Below are positions 17,516-25,359 of a DNA stretch of 64,000 bases, piece after piece. The position numbers and the translations under genes are program-made. Location of the stretch: contig NZ_JBPZHB010000015.1 of the NCBI RefSeq assembly GCF_051857545.1, positions 62,001-126,000 on the forward strand, given 5' to 3'. Each line of letters begins with the position of its first letter. Within the stretch, counting starts at the first letter, position 1. Origin of the DNA: Larkinella sp051857545. Its GTDB lineage: Bacteria > Bacteroidota > Bacteroidia > Cytophagales > Spirosomataceae. The notes under the pieces are model-generated. The model worked only from the letters and a program-made list of their open reading frames with translations, was not told the origin of the DNA and ran no database searches.

Positions 17516-18400
17516 ATGTTTGTTGAAGCCATTGAGCGGGTCGACCCTTTTGTACGTCCTATTTTATCGATTGTCCGGCGGTATGGCAGCAGCGAAGTGA
17601 TTCCGGCCTGTTCGACCATGTTTTTCGTCAATGAGCAGGCCTGCGCCGTCACCTGCAAGCATGTGGCCGAACAGCTGATTAGTTCGGATACGATCCACCA
17701 AAATTACATCCAGTTTCAGGGCGAGCGCCGTTCCATTCCGCGGGACAAAAACCAGACCCGGCGGCAGGAAGACCTGGAAAATAAATACAACCTGCGCCGG
17801 GAAAGCATCATCCGGATCAAGAACCAGTTTGTTAACTCGGTCGATCAGTTTTCGGAAATCACCTACCACCTCCACCCCACGCAGGATCTGGCCGTTATTC
17901 AGTTTAAAGGATACAGCCAGATTAAGTACAACGCCTGTGCGGTTTTTCTGCGCGATAGCAGCAAAATCAAGCAGGGCCGGAGCCTGTGCCGCCTGGGGTA
18001 TCCCTTCCCCGAATTCACCAACTACCGCTTCAACCCGGATCTCGACGACATCGAATGGACTGCCGATGGACGCAGCAACACCCCGCGTTTTCCCATCGAC
18101 GGCATCGTGACCCGGCTGCGGGCCGAAAACGGCGAAATCGTCGGCGTTGAGATGAGCACACCCGGTTTGCGGGGACAAAGCGGTGGCCCGCTTTTCGATA
18201 CCAGCGGGATTATTTATGGCATGCAAAGCTCGACGCGCCACCTCCACCTCGGTTTCGACATCGAAGACCGGGATGTGATTGTCAACGGCCGCCAGACCCG
18301 CGTGTCCAATTACCCGTTTCTGAACGTTGGCCAGTGCGTCCACGTTGACATCATCAAGAAGTTCCTGCGAGATTTGAGAATTAAATATTATGAAGAATAA
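17516..18400 (+). CDS. cytoplasmic trypsin-like serine protease
   Basis: 294 residues from ATG 17516; an upstream TTG at 17489 would add nine residues. The chymotrypsin-fold triad is visible: H49 in AVTCKHVAEQ, D124 in HPTQDLAVIQF and S222 in GLRGQSGGPLFD. There is no signal peptide or membrane segment, which is unusual for this fold and suggests a cytoplasmic enzyme. A charged insertion (about 68-100, ERRSIPRDKNQTRRQEDLEN) lies between the histidine and aspartate. The gene overlaps the start of the next (M20) gene by 11 bp, implying tight cotranslation. No PDZ domain is seen. Its targets are unknown. Confidence 0.82.
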   Translation: MFVEAIERVDPFVRPILSIVRRYGSSEVIPACSTMFFVNEQACAVTCKHVAEQLISSDTIHQNYIQFQGERRSIPRDKNQTRRQEDLENKYNLRRESIIRIKNQFVNSVDQFSEITYHLHPTQDLAVIQFKGYSQIKYNACAVFLRDSSKIKQGRSLCRLGYPFPEFTNYRFNPDLDDIEWTADGRSNTPRFPIDGIVTRLRAENGEIVGVEMSTPGLRGQSGGPLFDTSGIIYGMQSSTRHLHLGFDIEDRDVIVNGRQTRVSNYPFLNVGQCVHVDIIKKFLRDLRIKYYEE

Positions 18401-19511
18401 CGCCCCCAAAGACCGGTCTGTAGGCACAAAAACGAAACCACTCACGGCCTATTCGCTGGAGACGCAAACGGAAGCCGCCATCGACCTCTTGAAGCGGCTC
18501 ATTGCAACCCCTTCGCTTAGCCGGGAGGAAGACCGTACGGCGGCTCTCATCGAGCAGTTTTTCCGCCAGCGCAGCATTCCTTACAAGCGGACCAAAAACA
18601 ACGTCTGGACCCACAACCGGTTTTTCGATCCCGCCAAACCCACGTTGTTGCTCAATTCACACCACGATACCGTCAAACCGAATGCGTCGTGGACCCTCGA
18701 TCCCTTTCAGCCCATCGAACGCGAAGGCAAACTCTACGGTTTGGGCAGCAACGACGCCGGGGGCTGTCTGGTGTCGCTCATCGCCACCTTTTGCCATTTT
18801 TACGACAAAAAAGACCTGGCCTATAACATCGTGATGGCGGCCACGGCCGAAGAGGAAATATCCGGTCGTGAAGGGCTGGAGATGATTCTGCCCGAATTGC
18901 CGCCCATCGATTTTGCCATTGTGGGCGAACCCACGCAAATGCACCTCGCCATTGCTGAAAAAGGGCTGCTGGTGCTGGACTGCACGGCCAAAGGCAAATC
19001 TGGCCATGCTGCCCGCGACGAAGGCGACAACGCCATTTATTACGCCATTAAAGACATCGCGTGGCTGACCAGTAATCCGTTTCCGAAAGTGTCGCCGACG
19101 CTGGGGCCGGTCAAATTGTCGGTGACGATCATCAACGCGGGCTCGCAGCACAACGTCGTTCCCGACACCTGCACGTTTACGGTCGATGTCCGCGCTACGG
19201 AACAGTACACGCTGGAAGAAATCATCGAGACGATTCGCCAGAACATCCGCTCGACGGTTCAGCCGCGTTCAATTCGACTCAAACCGTCGAGCATTCCGCT
19301 GGATCACCCGATTGTGCAGGCCGGTATGGCCCTGAAACGCGAAACCTACGGTTCGCCAACCACTTCCGACCAGGCCCTGCTCGATTGCCCGTCGCTGAAA
19401 TGCGGTCCCGGCCACTCCGAGCGGTCGCACACCGCCGACGAATTTATTTATTTGCGGGAAATTGAACAGGGAATTGAGTTATATATCCGAATGTTAGAAC
19501 AAATCCTGTAA
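18390..19511 (+). CDS. argE: M20-family metallohydrolase, ArgE-type acylornithine deacetylase
   Basis: 373 residues. The dizinc M20 motifs are present: LLLNSHHDTVKP (first metal histidine), GLGSNDAGG (bridging aspartate), ATAEEEISG (catalytic and metal glutamates) and a C-terminal GPGHSERSHTADEF. This set fits the Bacteroidota N-acetyl/N-succinylornithine deacetylases, which release ornithine in arginine synthesis. An argH gene 4 kb downstream on the same strand supports that pathway, though the two are not adjacent. The start overlaps the protease gene by 11 bp. Other M20 amidohydrolases cannot be excluded. Confidence 0.78.
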   Translation: MKNNAPKDRSVGTKTKPLTAYSLETQTEAAIDLLKRLIATPSLSREEDRTAALIEQFFRQRSIPYKRTKNNVWTHNRFFDPAKPTLLLNSHHDTVKPNASWTLDPFQPIEREGKLYGLGSNDAGGCLVSLIATFCHFYDKKDLAYNIVMAATAEEEISGREGLEMILPELPPIDFAIVGEPTQMHLAIAEKGLLVLDCTAKGKSGHAARDEGDNAIYYAIKDIAWLTSNPFPKVSPTLGPVKLSVTIINAGSQHNVVPDTCTFTVDVRATEQYTLEEIIETIRQNIRSTVQPRSIRLKPSSIPLDHPIVQAGMALKRETYGSPTTSDQALLDCPSLKCGPGHSERSHTADEFIYLREIEQGIELYIRMLEQIL

Positions 19512-19514
19512 ATC

Positions 19515-20492
19515 ATGTTGCACCCACTCACGTTTGAAACGATTTTCAAAGACAAAATCTGGGGCGGCCAGAAGATCAAAACCGTTCTGGGCAAAGACTT
19601 TTCGCCCCTGCCCAACTGCGGAGAAACCTGGGAAATTTCCGGCGTTACGGGCAACATCTCCGTGGTGGCCGAAGGACCGCTGAAAGGCCAAAGTTTGCAG
19701 GACTTACTGGAACATTACAAAGACGAACTGGTTGGCAAACACGTTTACGAGCGGTTTGGTAACGAATTTCCGCTGCTGGTTAAATTCATCGACGCCAACG
19801 ACGACCTCTCGATTCAGGTCCATCCGAACGACGAACTCGCCAAAAAACGGCACAACAGTTTTGGAAAAACCGAGATGTGGTACATCCTCGCAGCCGACGA
19901 AGGAGCCACGCTGAACTCCGGTTTTAACCGGGAAGTGACCAAAGACGAGTACGTAAAAGCCGTCGCGGATAACACCCTGATGGACATTCTAAACATCGAG
20001 CCGGTCAGTGCCGGAGATGTCTTCTTTTTGCCCGCCGGTCGGGTTCACTACATCGGAAAAGGCATTCTGCTGGCCGAAATCCAGCAAACCTCCGACATCA
20101 CCTACCGGATTTACGATTTCGACCGCACCGACGACAAAGGGCAGAAACGCGAACTCCACACGGAGCTGGCCGTCGATGCCATCGATTACACGCATTACGA
20201 TCAGTATAAAACGCCGTATGATTCCCAGCCAAATCAGAGCGTCAATGCCGTCACCAGCGACTATTTCGTCACCAATGTGCTGAAATTCGATCAGGAAGTG
20301 TTGCATGACTATACGCATCTGGATTCATTCGTCATCCTGGTGTGCGTCGACGGTTCGCTGACGGTCGAAACCGGCGATGGTTACCGCATCCCGCTGAAAA
20401 CGGGCCAATGTGCGCTGCTGCCCGCTTCAACCACGCAGGTAACGCTGGTGCCGAACGGCAACATGACGGTTCTGGAATCCTACGTTCCTTAA
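19515..20492 (+). CDS. manA: class I mannose-6-phosphate isomerase
   Basis: 325 residues, starting 3 bp after the M20 gene stop. The cupin zinc ligands expected of this family are visible: Q101 and H103 in SIQVHPND, E120 in GKTEMWYIL and H178 in GRVHYIGKG. The N-terminal signature PLTFETIFKDKIWGGQ is typical of the short Bacteroidota/Firmicutes type. It interconverts mannose-6-phosphate and fructose-6-phosphate, feeding GDP-mannose and glycan synthesis. The stop codon is followed after 3 nt by a 41-bp-arm palindrome (family B), which probably ends or attenuates the transcript. Confidence 0.92.
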   Translation: MLHPLTFETIFKDKIWGGQKIKTVLGKDFSPLPNCGETWEISGVTGNISVVAEGPLKGQSLQDLLEHYKDELVGKHVYERFGNEFPLLVKFIDANDDLSIQVHPNDELAKKRHNSFGKTEMWYILAADEGATLNSGFNREVTKDEYVKAVADNTLMDILNIEPVSAGDVFFLPAGRVHYIGKGILLAEIQQTSDITYRIYDFDRTDDKGQKRELHTELAVDAIDYTHYDQYKTPYDSQPNQSVNAVTSDYFVTNVLKFDQEVLHDYTHLDSFVILVCVDGSLTVETGDGYRIPLKTGQCALLPASTTQVTLVPNGNMTVLESYVP

Positions 20493-20495
20493 AGG

Positions 20496-20592
20496 AGTTA
20501 AGAGTTATGAGTTAAGAATGAAGAGTTGGCTGACGCAAGCAGAAAAGTAAGGCGTCAGCCAACTCTTCATTCTTAACTCATAACTCTTAACT
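20496..20592. repeat. long perfect palindrome, family B, copy 1
   Basis: Arms 20496-20536 and 20552-20592 are perfectly complementary over 41 bp with a 15-nt loop. The arms are built from short related words (AGAGTTATGAG, TTAAGAATGAAGAG) and end in GGCTGACGC at the loop. The element fills the whole space between manA and the YdcZ-type gene (113 bp). Related copies lie at 32902-32980 and 48671-48760. Confidence 0.92.
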
Positions 20593-20605
20593 TATAACTC
20601 TTTTT

Positions 20606-21049
20606 ATGAACTTCATCTACTTCATTTTTGCCTTTCTGGTTGGAACGGCTACGAGCATTCAATCGGGCGTAAACTCCCAGTTGCGGCAGAGCATTGCCCA
20701 TCCGGTTCTGGCTGCTCTCATTTCGTTTGGCTCCGGTTTTGTGGTGCTGGCGTTGATGTGCCTGGCGTTCCGGACGCCCATACCGGCTCTCGAAACGATG
20801 CGGGGCATCAGTTGGTGGAAATGGACGGGCGGACTGCTGGGAGCGATTTATGTAACAACCGTCATCATAACCGTTCCGCGGATTGGGGCGGGAAACCTGC
20901 TCAGTCTGAGCGTAGCCGGTCAATTGCTGGCGGCCGTTGTGCTGGATCATTACGGCCTGCTCGGGTTTAAAGAACACGGGCTGACGCTCTGGCGACTGGT
21001 AGGCGTTCTGCTGATCGTGCTGGGGGTTGTGCTGGTGGTAAAGAATTGA
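20606..21049 (+). CDS. DMT-superfamily YdcZ/DUF606-type membrane protein
   Basis: 147 residues with four to five hydrophobic helices and almost no soluble part: FIYFIFAFLVGTATSIQSGV, LAALISFGSGFVVLALMCLA, the GGLLGAIYVTTVIITVPRIG block and a C-terminal LVGVLLIVLGVVLVV. Length, the QSGVNSQLR motif and the ISWWKWTGGLLGA block match the DUF606/YdcZ half-size drug/metabolite transporter family, which works as dimers in the inner membrane. The start follows a family B palindrome after 13 bp. The substrate is unknown. Confidence 0.85.
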   Translation: MNFIYFIFAFLVGTATSIQSGVNSQLRQSIAHPVLAALISFGSGFVVLALMCLAFRTPIPALETMRGISWWKWTGGLLGAIYVTTVIITVPRIGAGNLLSLSVAGQLLAAVVLDHYGLLGFKEHGLTLWRLVGVLLIVLGVVLVVKN

Positions 21050-21091
21050 GGAAAAACGAACAATTCGGGATCGAATCCGTGTTCAGTAGGC

Positions 21092-21670
21092 ATGGTCAAA
21101 TACCGTTTTTATCCGACGCTGCTCAACACCTTTTCCCGGTATCTTTCCGGGGGTAATTTCACGATGCAGCAGTTGCTCGATACCATCAACCGGGTTCCGG
21201 CCCCAACAACGGTGGCGCAGGAGCGCGGCAGCCGGTTTGAAGATGCCGTGATCAAGGGTGAAGACGAAGAGCGGTTTAACGCCGACATTCTGGAAAAATT
21301 CCGCCGGCACTTGCCCCGCCCCATCATCGAAACCCAGGTCTATTGCCAGTACGAGATCGACGATGTGCTGTTTTACGGCTACGTCGATCTGATCGGAAAA
21401 TACAAAGCCGTCGATATCAAAACCACGGCGTCCTATCAACATCCCCGATTCACTTTCAACCACCAGAATCTGTATCTCCACGCGCTGAAAAAACGCGGCA
21501 TCCGGCTGATGGAATACCTGATCACGGATTTTAAGGAGGTGTACGTCGAGAGTTATTCCCTCACGCATCCGATTGATAAACAGCTCGAAGAAATCCGGCT
21601 TTTCAAGCAGTTTCTGGAAGAACACCGGGAGTTAATCTCCGATCCGAAGATTTTTGTGAATCCGGAGTGA
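21092..21670 (+). CDS. stand-alone PD-(D/E)XK nuclease-like protein
   Basis: 192 residues. The fold's active-site set can be placed: E50 (RGSRFEDAV), D99 (GYVDLIG), D108 and K110 (AVDIKTT), and a following QNLYLHAL motif (Q125), the Q...Y signature of the RecB/Cas4/lambda-exonuclease branch. There is no cysteine cluster as in Cas4 and no helicase domain, so it is probably not AddB or Cas4. It lies 42 bp after the YdcZ-type gene on the same strand, among unrelated housekeeping genes. DNA processing or phage relation is possible but not shown by context. Confidence 0.75.
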   Translation: MVKYRFYPTLLNTFSRYLSGGNFTMQQLLDTINRVPAPTTVAQERGSRFEDAVIKGEDEERFNADILEKFRRHLPRPIIETQVYCQYEIDDVLFYGYVDLIGKYKAVDIKTTASYQHPRFTFNHQNLYLHALKKRGIRLMEYLITDFKEVYVESYSLTHPIDKQLEEIRLFKQFLEEHRELISDPKIFVNPE

Positions 21671-21679
21671 GTAGAAAGG

Positions 21680-21771
21680 GTTGTTTCGCAGAGTTTATCA
21701 GAGAAAATCAGAGGTAAGCGGAGAAATCTCTGATAAACTCCTTTTTTCTCTGATAAACTCTGCGAAACAAC
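21680..21771. repeat. intergenic palindrome, family C, copy 2
   Basis: Outer arms 21680-21707 and 21744-21771 are perfectly complementary over 28 bp (core TTTCGCAGAGTTTATCAGAG); the inner parts pair imperfectly. It fills the 113-bp space between the PD-(D/E)XK gene and the DUF1080 gene, ending 12 bp before the next ATG. Confidence 0.88.
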
Positions 21772-21783
21772 TTTTGAATTTCC

Positions 21784-22422
21784 ATGAAAAAACTCATCAT
21801 CGCCATTTCTTTCACCCTCACTTTCTGCGCCTTCCAGAAAGAAAAATGGGTTAAACTCTTCAACGGGAAAGACTTCACCGGCTGGACCATTCGCGGGGAA
21901 CAGGTCAAGAATGATTACCGCATCGAGAACGACGAAATCGTCGGAATTTCGAAACCCAATTCCCAGAACACCTTCCTTTGTACGAATAAAAATTACGACG
22001 ATTTCATTCTGGAACTGGAAGTGAAGGTCGATACGGGCATGAATTCTGGCATTCAGTTTCGCAGTGAAAGCCGCCCGGATTTCAAAAATGGCCGCGTTCA
22101 CGGCTACCAGGCCGAAATCGATCCGGCGGCCCGCGCCTGGAGTGGCGGTTTATACGACGAAGCCCGGCGCGGCTGGCTGGTGGATCTGAAAAACAACCCC
22201 GAAGGTCGGCAGGCTTTCAAAAAATTCGACTGGAACAAATACCGGATCGAAGCCATTGGCAAAACCGTCAAGATCTATCTGAATGGCGTCAAAACCACCG
22301 ACTACACCGATACGCTGGCGACGAAAGGGTTTATTGCCCTCCAGGTTCACGGTACCAAAGTGCAACGGCCCATGGAAGTCCGCTGGCGCAACATCCGCTT
22401 GCAGGAACTAGAGAAGAAATAA
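21784..22422 (+). CDS. exported DUF1080 (3-keto-disaccharide hydrolase-like) protein
   Basis: 212 residues. A short hydrophobic N-terminus (MKKLIIAISFTLTFCAFQKE) could be a signal peptide, possibly lipoprotein-like at cysteine 15. The body is one DUF1080 concanavalin-like jelly roll: KWVKLFNGKDFTGW at the start, DDFILELEVKVDTGMNSGIQ, HGYQAEIDPAARAWSGGLYD, and the C-terminal RWRNIRLQEL. These proteins are common in Bacteroidota sugar loci and include 3-keto-glycoside hydrolases. No GFO/IDH partner gene is near, so a role in 3-keto sugar cleavage is only inferred. Confidence 0.88.
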   Translation: MKKLIIAISFTLTFCAFQKEKWVKLFNGKDFTGWTIRGEQVKNDYRIENDEIVGISKPNSQNTFLCTNKNYDDFILELEVKVDTGMNSGIQFRSESRPDFKNGRVHGYQAEIDPAARAWSGGLYDEARRGWLVDLKNNPEGRQAFKKFDWNKYRIEAIGKTVKIYLNGVKTTDYTDTLATKGFIALQVHGTKVQRPMEVRWRNIRLQELEKK

Positions 22423-22489
22423 CGGCAAACTGCGTCCATACCCGAAATCCTTCTTTTTTATTCCCCGCTAACCGGTGACCTTTGCGGCT

Positions 22490-23746
22490 ATGATTGGCCG
22501 CAGTTTACGTCTGTATCGGGATGCGTACCGGGGTTTGCCCGCGCCCGTGTGGCTGTTGGGGGGCGTGATGCTCATCAACCGCAGCGGCACCATGGTGCTG
22601 CCGTATCTGACGCTGTATCTGACGCAACACCTCCATTACAGCGTGACGGAAGCGGGCCTGGTGATGGCCGTTTACGGGGCGGGGGCGCTGGTCGGGACGT
22701 TCCTGGGCGGGCGGCTCTCCGACCAGTTCGGTTTCTATCCGGTTCAGTTTCTGAGTCTTCTGGTTTCGGGCTTCTTCCTGATTTTCCTGCAATTCGCGCA
22801 GGATTTCTACACCATGTGTGGGGTGGTTTTCATCTACACGCTGCTGGGGGATGCCTTTCGTCCGGCGGTTTCGTCGGCAGTGGCCTATTACAGCGTTCCC
22901 GAAAACCGCACCCGCGCCTATTCGCTCAACCGGCTGGCGATCAACCTAGGCTGGTCGCTCGGGGGCGGTTTGGGCGGCTATCTGGCCGGAATCGACTACC
23001 GGCTTCTGTTCTGGGTCGATGGCCTCACCTGCATCGTGGCCGCGATCGTGCTGCGGGCGTACCTGCCCGTTCCCGTCCGGCCTGGTCCAACGGTTGACAA
23101 AACCGACGCACCTGCAGCAGGCATCCGATCAGCCTACCGTGACCGGTTGTTTCTGATTTTTGTCGGGGCTACGATTCTTTTTGCGATCGGCTTCTGGCAG
23201 TTGTTCGGCATGATTCCGCTCTATTTCAAACAGGTGCTGCACCTGAAAGAAAGCCAGATCGGGCTGCTGATGACAATGAACGGCCTGATGATCGTCTTCA
23301 TCGAAATGGCGCTGGTTTATGCGGTAGAAAAGCGGTATGCCCACCTGAAAGTCGGCATCATTGGGTTTGGCGCGTTGCTGGTCGGCTTGTCATACCTGCT
23401 TCTCAATACCGGCTTGTGGCCGGTTTTAGCCATTGTTGCGGTTTTTATCAACACCTTTGGGGAAATGCTGGCGATGCCGTTCATGCAGGCGTTTACGGTG
23501 GAACGGGCCAATCCGCAAAACCGTGGGCAATACCTGGCGTTGTATTCGATGGCCTATGCCGTCGCCCAGATTACGGCACCCGCTTTCGGGTCGCAGATTG
23601 TCGCCTGGGCGGGTTTTCCGACGCTTTGGGTGGTGGTGATGGGATTTTGCCTGGCCTCGGCCTTCGTATTCTGGTGGATAGCCGCTCAGGTGAAGAAAAC
23701 CGCTCTTTTAACAAATTTACTAAATAGTCCGGGAAGAACCGCTTAA
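22490..23746 (+). CDS. MFS transporter, MdtH/YfcJ-like
   Basis: 418 residues from ATG 22490; a GTG at 22475 is also in frame. About twelve hydrophobic helices are visible, with the MFS A-motif GGRLSDQFGFYPVQ after helix 2 and a long central loop (about 190-210) between the two six-helix halves. The segment MLINRSGTMVLPYLTLYL resembles the drug-efflux-like group around MdtH. It lies 67 bp after the DUF1080 gene and its 3-prime end holds the -7 box of argH. The substrate is unknown. Confidence 0.85.
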   Translation: MIGRSLRLYRDAYRGLPAPVWLLGGVMLINRSGTMVLPYLTLYLTQHLHYSVTEAGLVMAVYGAGALVGTFLGGRLSDQFGFYPVQFLSLLVSGFFLIFLQFAQDFYTMCGVVFIYTLLGDAFRPAVSSAVAYYSVPENRTRAYSLNRLAINLGWSLGGGLGGYLAGIDYRLLFWVDGLTCIVAAIVLRAYLPVPVRPGPTVDKTDAPAAGIRSAYRDRLFLIFVGATILFAIGFWQLFGMIPLYFKQVLHLKESQIGLLMTMNGLMIVFIEMALVYAVEKRYAHLKVGIIGFGALLVGLSYLLLNTGLWPVLAIVAVFINTFGEMLAMPFMQAFTVERANPQNRGQYLALYSMAYAVAQITAPAFGSQIVAWAGFPTLWVVVMGFCLASAFVFWWIAAQVKKTALLTNLLNSPGRTA

Positions 23747-23751
23747 TTTTG
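23744..23751 (+). promoter_or_regulatory. argH: candidate -7 box for argH
   Basis: TAATTTTG fits TAnnTTTG exactly and overlaps the stop codon of the MFS gene, 28 bp before the argH start. No good TTTG is seen about 20 nt upstream, so the promoter is probable rather than sure. Confidence 0.4.
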
Positions 23752-23778
23752 CGGCTTTCCAACTGACTCCTTACGCGC

Positions 23779-25128
23779 TTGAAACTCTGGCAAAAAGCAA
23801 CGACCGACCCTCATTCCAACGCAGCATCTGAAAAAATCGAACGGTTTACGGTTGGACGCGACCGCGAGATGGATCTGTACCTCGCTCCTTTCGACGTTCT
23901 CGGCAACCTCTCTCATGCCACCATGCTCGAAACCATCGGCCTTTTGTCGAGTGATGAGTTAAGAGTATTGAGTGAAGAGTTAAAATATATACATCGCCAA
24001 ATAGAAGCTGGCGAGTTTGTGATTGAGGACGGTGTGGAAGATGTTCACTCGCAGGTGGAACTGATGCTGACCCGCAAACTGGGCGATGTGGGCAAGAAAA
24101 TTCACAGCGGACGGTCGCGCAACGACCAGGTGCTGGTCGACCTCAAACTGTTTACCCGCGACCGGCTCTGGAAAGTGACCGAAGCCGTTCGGCAGGTGTT
24201 CGACCGGCTGATTGCCCGTTCGGAGCAACACAAGGCCGATTTGCTGCCGGGTTACACGCACTTGCAGATTGCCATGCCGTCGTCGTTCGGACTGTGGTTT
24301 GGTGCCTACGCCGAAGCCCTGGCCGATGATATATTGCTGCTCCAAGCCGCCTACCGGTTTGCCAACCGAAATCCGCTCGGTTCTGGTGCGGGCTACGGCT
24401 CCTCGTTTCCGCTCAACCGCACGTTAACCACTGAATTGCTGGGCTTTGAAGGCATGCACGTCAACGTCGTGTATGCGCAGATGAGTCGCGGAAAAACCGA
24501 ACAAACCGCCCTGACGGCCTTGGCTGCCGTGGCCGCTACGCTCTCGCGGATGGCGATGGACATTTGCCTCTATAACAGCCAGAACTTCGGTTTCTTAACG
24601 CTGCCCGACGCCCTGACGACCGGTTCGAGCATTATGCCGCACAAGAAGAACCCCGACGTGGCCGAACTCCTCCGCGCCAAAACCAACCGCCTGAAAGCCC
24701 TGCCGATGGAGGTGACGCTGGTGATGAGCAACCTACCGTCGGGCTACCACCGCGACATGCAGATTTTGAAGGAAATCCTGATGCCGGCTTTTGAAGAAAT
24801 CCTGGATTGTCTGGAAATCACGGATTTCATGCTCGAAAACATTCAGGTGAAACCCAATTTGATGGACGATCCGAAATACGATCTGATGTTCAGCGTCGAG
24901 CGGGTCAACGCGCTGGTGCTGGAAGGCGTTCCGTTTCGGGAAGCGTATCTGATGGTCAAAACCGAAGTGGAAGAAGGGACTTATAAAGCGTCACGCGAAC
25001 TGCACCACACGCACGAAGGCAGCCTTGGCAATCTGGGAAACGACCAGATTGTGAAGCACATGGATGCAAACATGCAGGGATTTGGCGCGGAAAATGTGGC
25101 CGAAGCCGTGGAACGACTTCTGGCATAA
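23779..25128 (+). CDS. argH: argininosuccinate lyase
   Basis: 449 residues. The TTG start at 23779 is chosen because the conserved family opening KLWQK follows it directly; the next ATG would remove it. Family signatures include DVHSQVELMLTRKLG, KIHSGRSRNDQVLVDL, the catalytic TGSSIMPHKKNPD loop and GYHRDMQILKE. It splits argininosuccinate into arginine and fumarate in the cytoplasm. Codons for DELRVLSEELK (about 23953-23985) are AT-rich (TTA, AGA, GTA, TTG) and closely match the family B palindrome arm, unlike the GC-rich codons around them; the protein still fits the family there. Confidence 0.95.
   Translation: MKLWQKATTDPHSNAASEKIERFTVGRDREMDLYLAPFDVLGNLSHATMLETIGLLSSDELRVLSEELKYIHRQIEAGEFVIEDGVEDVHSQVELMLTRKLGDVGKKIHSGRSRNDQVLVDLKLFTRDRLWKVTEAVRQVFDRLIARSEQHKADLLPGYTHLQIAMPSSFGLWFGAYAEALADDILLLQAAYRFANRNPLGSGAGYGSSFPLNRTLTTELLGFEGMHVNVVYAQMSRGKTEQTALTALAAVAATLSRMAMDICLYNSQNFGFLTLPDALTTGSSIMPHKKNPDVAELLRAKTNRLKALPMEVTLVMSNLPSGYHRDMQILKEILMPAFEEILDCLEITDFMLENIQVKPNLMDDPKYDLMFSVERVNALVLEGVPFREAYLMVKTEVEEGTYKASRELHHTHEGSLGNLGNDQIVKHMDANMQGFGAENVAEAVERLLA
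23949..23988 (+). repeat. family B arm-like sequence inside argH
   Basis: The stretch contains GAGTTAAGAGTATTGAGTG and then AAGAGTTAAA. Set against the arm at 32902-32934, AGAGTTATGAGTGAAGAGTT corresponds with a two-base swap (TA to AT). It is in frame and uninterrupted. Nearby codons prefer C or G at the third position; these do not. Confidence 0.6.
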
Positions 25129-25218
25129 GCGCTTTAGTTTTTCTAAAAATTTGCCTACATTTTTTATCAAATCTGCTTAACGATTATGGCATAGAACTTA
25201 CGTCTGATAATTCATCGC

Positions 25219-25316
25219 ACTTTCGCTTTTTGCCCCGTTACCCTAAAGGGGACTTGGACGCAGCTTAATCCGGATGCTAAAAGTCCCCTTTAGGGTAACG
25301 GGGCAAAAGCGAAAGT
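25219..25316. repeat. long palindrome, family A, copy 2
   Basis: Arms 25219-25255 and 25281-25316 are complementary except for one extra T. The core is TTACCCTAAAGGGGACTT. The ~25-nt loop (GGACGCAGCTTAATCCGGAT, then GCTAA) is nearly the same as the loop of copy 3. A flank, ACTTACGTCTGATAATTC, at about 25197 also recurs, inverted, beside copy 3. It lies between convergent argH and the propeller gene, where it may end both transcripts. Confidence 0.9.
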
Positions 25317-25359
25317 CTTATGGTAGCAACTGGGCAACCAGATTACCCGTTTTGTATCC

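Noticed and set aside
21092..21670. PD-(D/E)XK protein as Cas4
   Set aside because: No cysteine cluster for an iron-sulfur site and no CRISPR context.
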